Positions 61,981 through 64,000 of a stretch of 64,000 nucleotides of DNA are shown here, piece by piece. The notes under the pieces were generated by a model. It did no database searches. It saw only the letters and a program-made list of their open reading frames with translations, and was not told the origin of the DNA. The translations under genes were made by a program, and so were the position numbers. The DNA is from Mesostigma viride (Eukaryota; Streptophyta; Mesostigmatophyceae; Mesostigmatales; Mesostigmataceae), in NCBI GenBank assembly GCA_009746045.1, contig RPFO01000106.1, forward strand, positions 2,324,211 to 2,388,210. The letters are read 5' to 3'. Position 1 is the stretch's first letter; each line of letters begins with the position of its first letter.

Positions 61981-64000
61981 TCAATGACGGACATCATGTG
62001 AGCATGCATATATACATACAGTGCAGATGAGGGGATAAAAAGATAAACCTTGGCCAGCGCAGCCTCTCAACCTGGTTTGGTGCCCAAGGCCTTGGCACTC
62101 AGTGCCATGGCCAGTTGGCAGCACAAAATTTTGCTCTCCGTGATAATCCTTCTATGGCTTGCTCCACTGCTGTGTCGGTCCTGGCCTGTCAACTGACCAG
62201 TTGGGTTGACGGATCCATATGCGGCGGCCTAGCTGCATAGCCTGCAGGCCTAATGAGCGAATTAAGTTGAATGGCCTGGGATCCAGGCAAGGGTACGAGA
62301 AGCTTTGAGGTCACCAATTCAGCTATTGACCGGACCGTCATCATCAGTGACCGATTGACATTTTGTGACAATCCATTCCGTTCGTTCAATTCAGTGTTTG
62401 GTAGTGATGACCCTAGCTAGTCATGCGGCTTTCCGGGATCCAGATGAGGTTCAGATTTTACATGCTTTTGTATAATGGCGGTATCTATTGATGAGTACAT
62501 GATGTACCGCTAACGGGAGAAGTAGCGTCCGAACGCGGCCGGAGGAGCCGCGGGCCCGGTCCCGGGTCCGGGGCACCGGCGGCGCAGCCAAGGTCGTCAA
62601 CCGCGCGGTATACGTGCCTGCCGCCTGGATGCTTTGGCGCTCAGCCACAATACGGCACGAGCCGTGCCAGGTGCCAGCAATTGAATGAAAATCTCCGGGC
62701 TGGATGGCGGATGCTACTTTTGTAAACCGAGGCTTCGTCTGTTGCGAACTTGCCTGCCACGTGTTGATTGACTGCATTCCATGCACGTGTCAGCGATCTA
62801 TGGCCGTGTGCGTCTTGTCTCGCTGTTATGTTTTCCTCAGCACCGCAAAATTTGTCAGCAACGATCATGGCCACTTCGCAATAATTGCGTGACAGTGATG
62901 CTGTACGTGGGTAATAAAATTTTCTTACGATTTCTGGCCTGGTATGTGATGCAGTTTGCTTGCGGTTTTTAAATGCTTGTAAGAAAATGGCGAAAACGAT
63001 AGGGCCGGAGTTGCGATTAAGCGATGCCGACGTATGGTGTGGATCAGCCCTGTTCACGACTGCCTTGGCAACAGTGGTTCACCGCGGTGTAGACTCCGAC
63101 TCTGCTGCTGCTGCAGTAAGCTCCAAGGAAACTGCGGCTTTCGAAAGCTTTAAGGAATCCATACGTTCACTGTGGGGTACCAGAGACGCGGGTACGTTGT
63201 CGTACATCATCATAATTGCGTGAAGTTGCCACATATATACATACGTCAACGTCTTCAATACAGTCTTATTCTGATTGATATTATTTGGTCAGGCATGCGT
63301 GGTAGTGGATGGTGAAGTAGGGGACGCTTGTAAACACTGCTCTCGATCATGGCTGTCGACGTTACGTATAGGCAAAAGTAAACTTATAGGCATTTTAAAA
63401 AGCATGAATTCAGAGACTTTCCGCATCCAGCATATGGAAAGAACTATGCCTGCTCGCGCTAACAGAAAGGCAACGATGAACGGCTGTTCGCTGTGTTCCT
63501 ATTACATCAATTCTTGAACGCCGTTCGGAAATTGCGTGCTTTCATGGCATCACGTGCAGCATTTGCATGGTCCCGGGCGACGAGGCTAGCGAACAGTGAT
63601 AAGGTCTAAATTTTACCTTCTATGCGTGTTGTTTTGCCTGTTTGATGTTACTATCCATATATCGCAGAAATAGCCCGTCTAGGTGGCTCGTGTTGGGGTT
63701 GTGTTTGATGGTCATTTGATATTAACCCTCGTACGTGTCCACATCGCCTTCCTGCCAACGTCATTCACTCCTGCCAAAGTCATCACTCGCCTTGATGGAA
63801 TCCCCGTCATGGATGGCATCCTGTGGTGGACACCGTGTTTTCACAGCCATCAAGAGCCCAGGCAACAACGATGATGAGAGCACCGATGGGAGGCGGCCCA
63901 TCAGCCTGCCAGGTGGTGAGCTCCTGTGGGGCCGCGGCGGCCTGTGCGAGCAAGTCTACGCGCACCTGCGGCTTCCTCGCCGCAAGTGGGCTGCCGTGCT
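61981..64000. other. Right flank, nothing assigned
   Basis: About 2 kb without recognisable genes. The open frames of 60-140 codons on both strands show no domain, no shared codon bias and no regulatory context. No repeats of note. Confidence 0.45.

Noticed and set aside
63683-64000. Host gene at the right edge
   Set aside because: Short open frames only, with no recognisable domain; the window ends too soon to judge.

Overview
The window looks like nuclear DNA of a eukaryote, most likely a green-lineage alga (inference). It holds an interstitial TTTAGGG/TTTTAGGG telomere-type tract (about 40664-40692), a chromodomain Ty3 element, copia-like elements, a DIRS-type element, a piggyBac element, a LINE, many satellites, and an integrated algal-type DNA virus. 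I recognise no intact host gene.

Layout. 1-4900 is host flank rich in tandem repeats. About 4918-39913 is an endogenous Polinton-like virus or virophage-like element of roughly 14 kb, expanded to 35 kb by two insertions. On the minus strand (15144 down to 5147) lie a long spike/fibre-like gene, a basic protein, a small protein, a penton-like minor capsid protein, an alanine/glycine-rich virion-type protein, the major capsid protein, a 56-aa ORF and an Ig-like ORF. On the plus strand lie a coiled-coil protein, the packaging ATPase, an AT-hook protein, a tyrosine recombinase and a primase-helicase. Virion, packaging, integration and replication genes are all represented. I see no DNA polymerase B and no maturation protease. 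Several genes carry single frameshifts, so this copy is either decaying or contains sequence errors.

Insertions in the virus. A piggyBac deletion derivative (9197-12056, TTAA duplication) splits the spike gene; removing it and one TTAA restores the frame. An LTR retrotransposon, here called copia-A (16613-34536, duplication GATAT), sits just before the AT-hook gene. Copia-A contains a second LTR element, copia-B (17961-27780, duplication GAAAC). Copia-B is itself interrupted in its RNase H domain by a DIRS/Ngaro-type tyrosine-recombinase retroelement (24521-26690) with split direct repeats. This gives four levels: virus > copia-A > copia-B > DIRS. Both copia-like elements appear to have the order gag-IN-PR-RT-RH instead of gag-PR-IN-RT-RH, LTR ends AGTTA...TAACT, and HGDD in place of YVDD in the RT.

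Right side. 40058-40560 is an array of five hairpins, followed by the telomere-like tract and then a minus-strand LINE. The LINE RT is split (42197/61055, duplication GGCGG) by a Ty3 chromovirus (chromovirus-1, plus strand). A second, nearly identical but longer copy (chromovirus-2, 50181-61005, minus strand) lies inside the 3' LTR of the first, forming a giant inverted repeat. These chromoviruses carry an ORF that starts in the LTR, a stand-alone RNase H1-type hybrid-binding domain ORF before gag, and a third ORF of about 770 codons after pol. 62000-64000 holds nothing I can assign.
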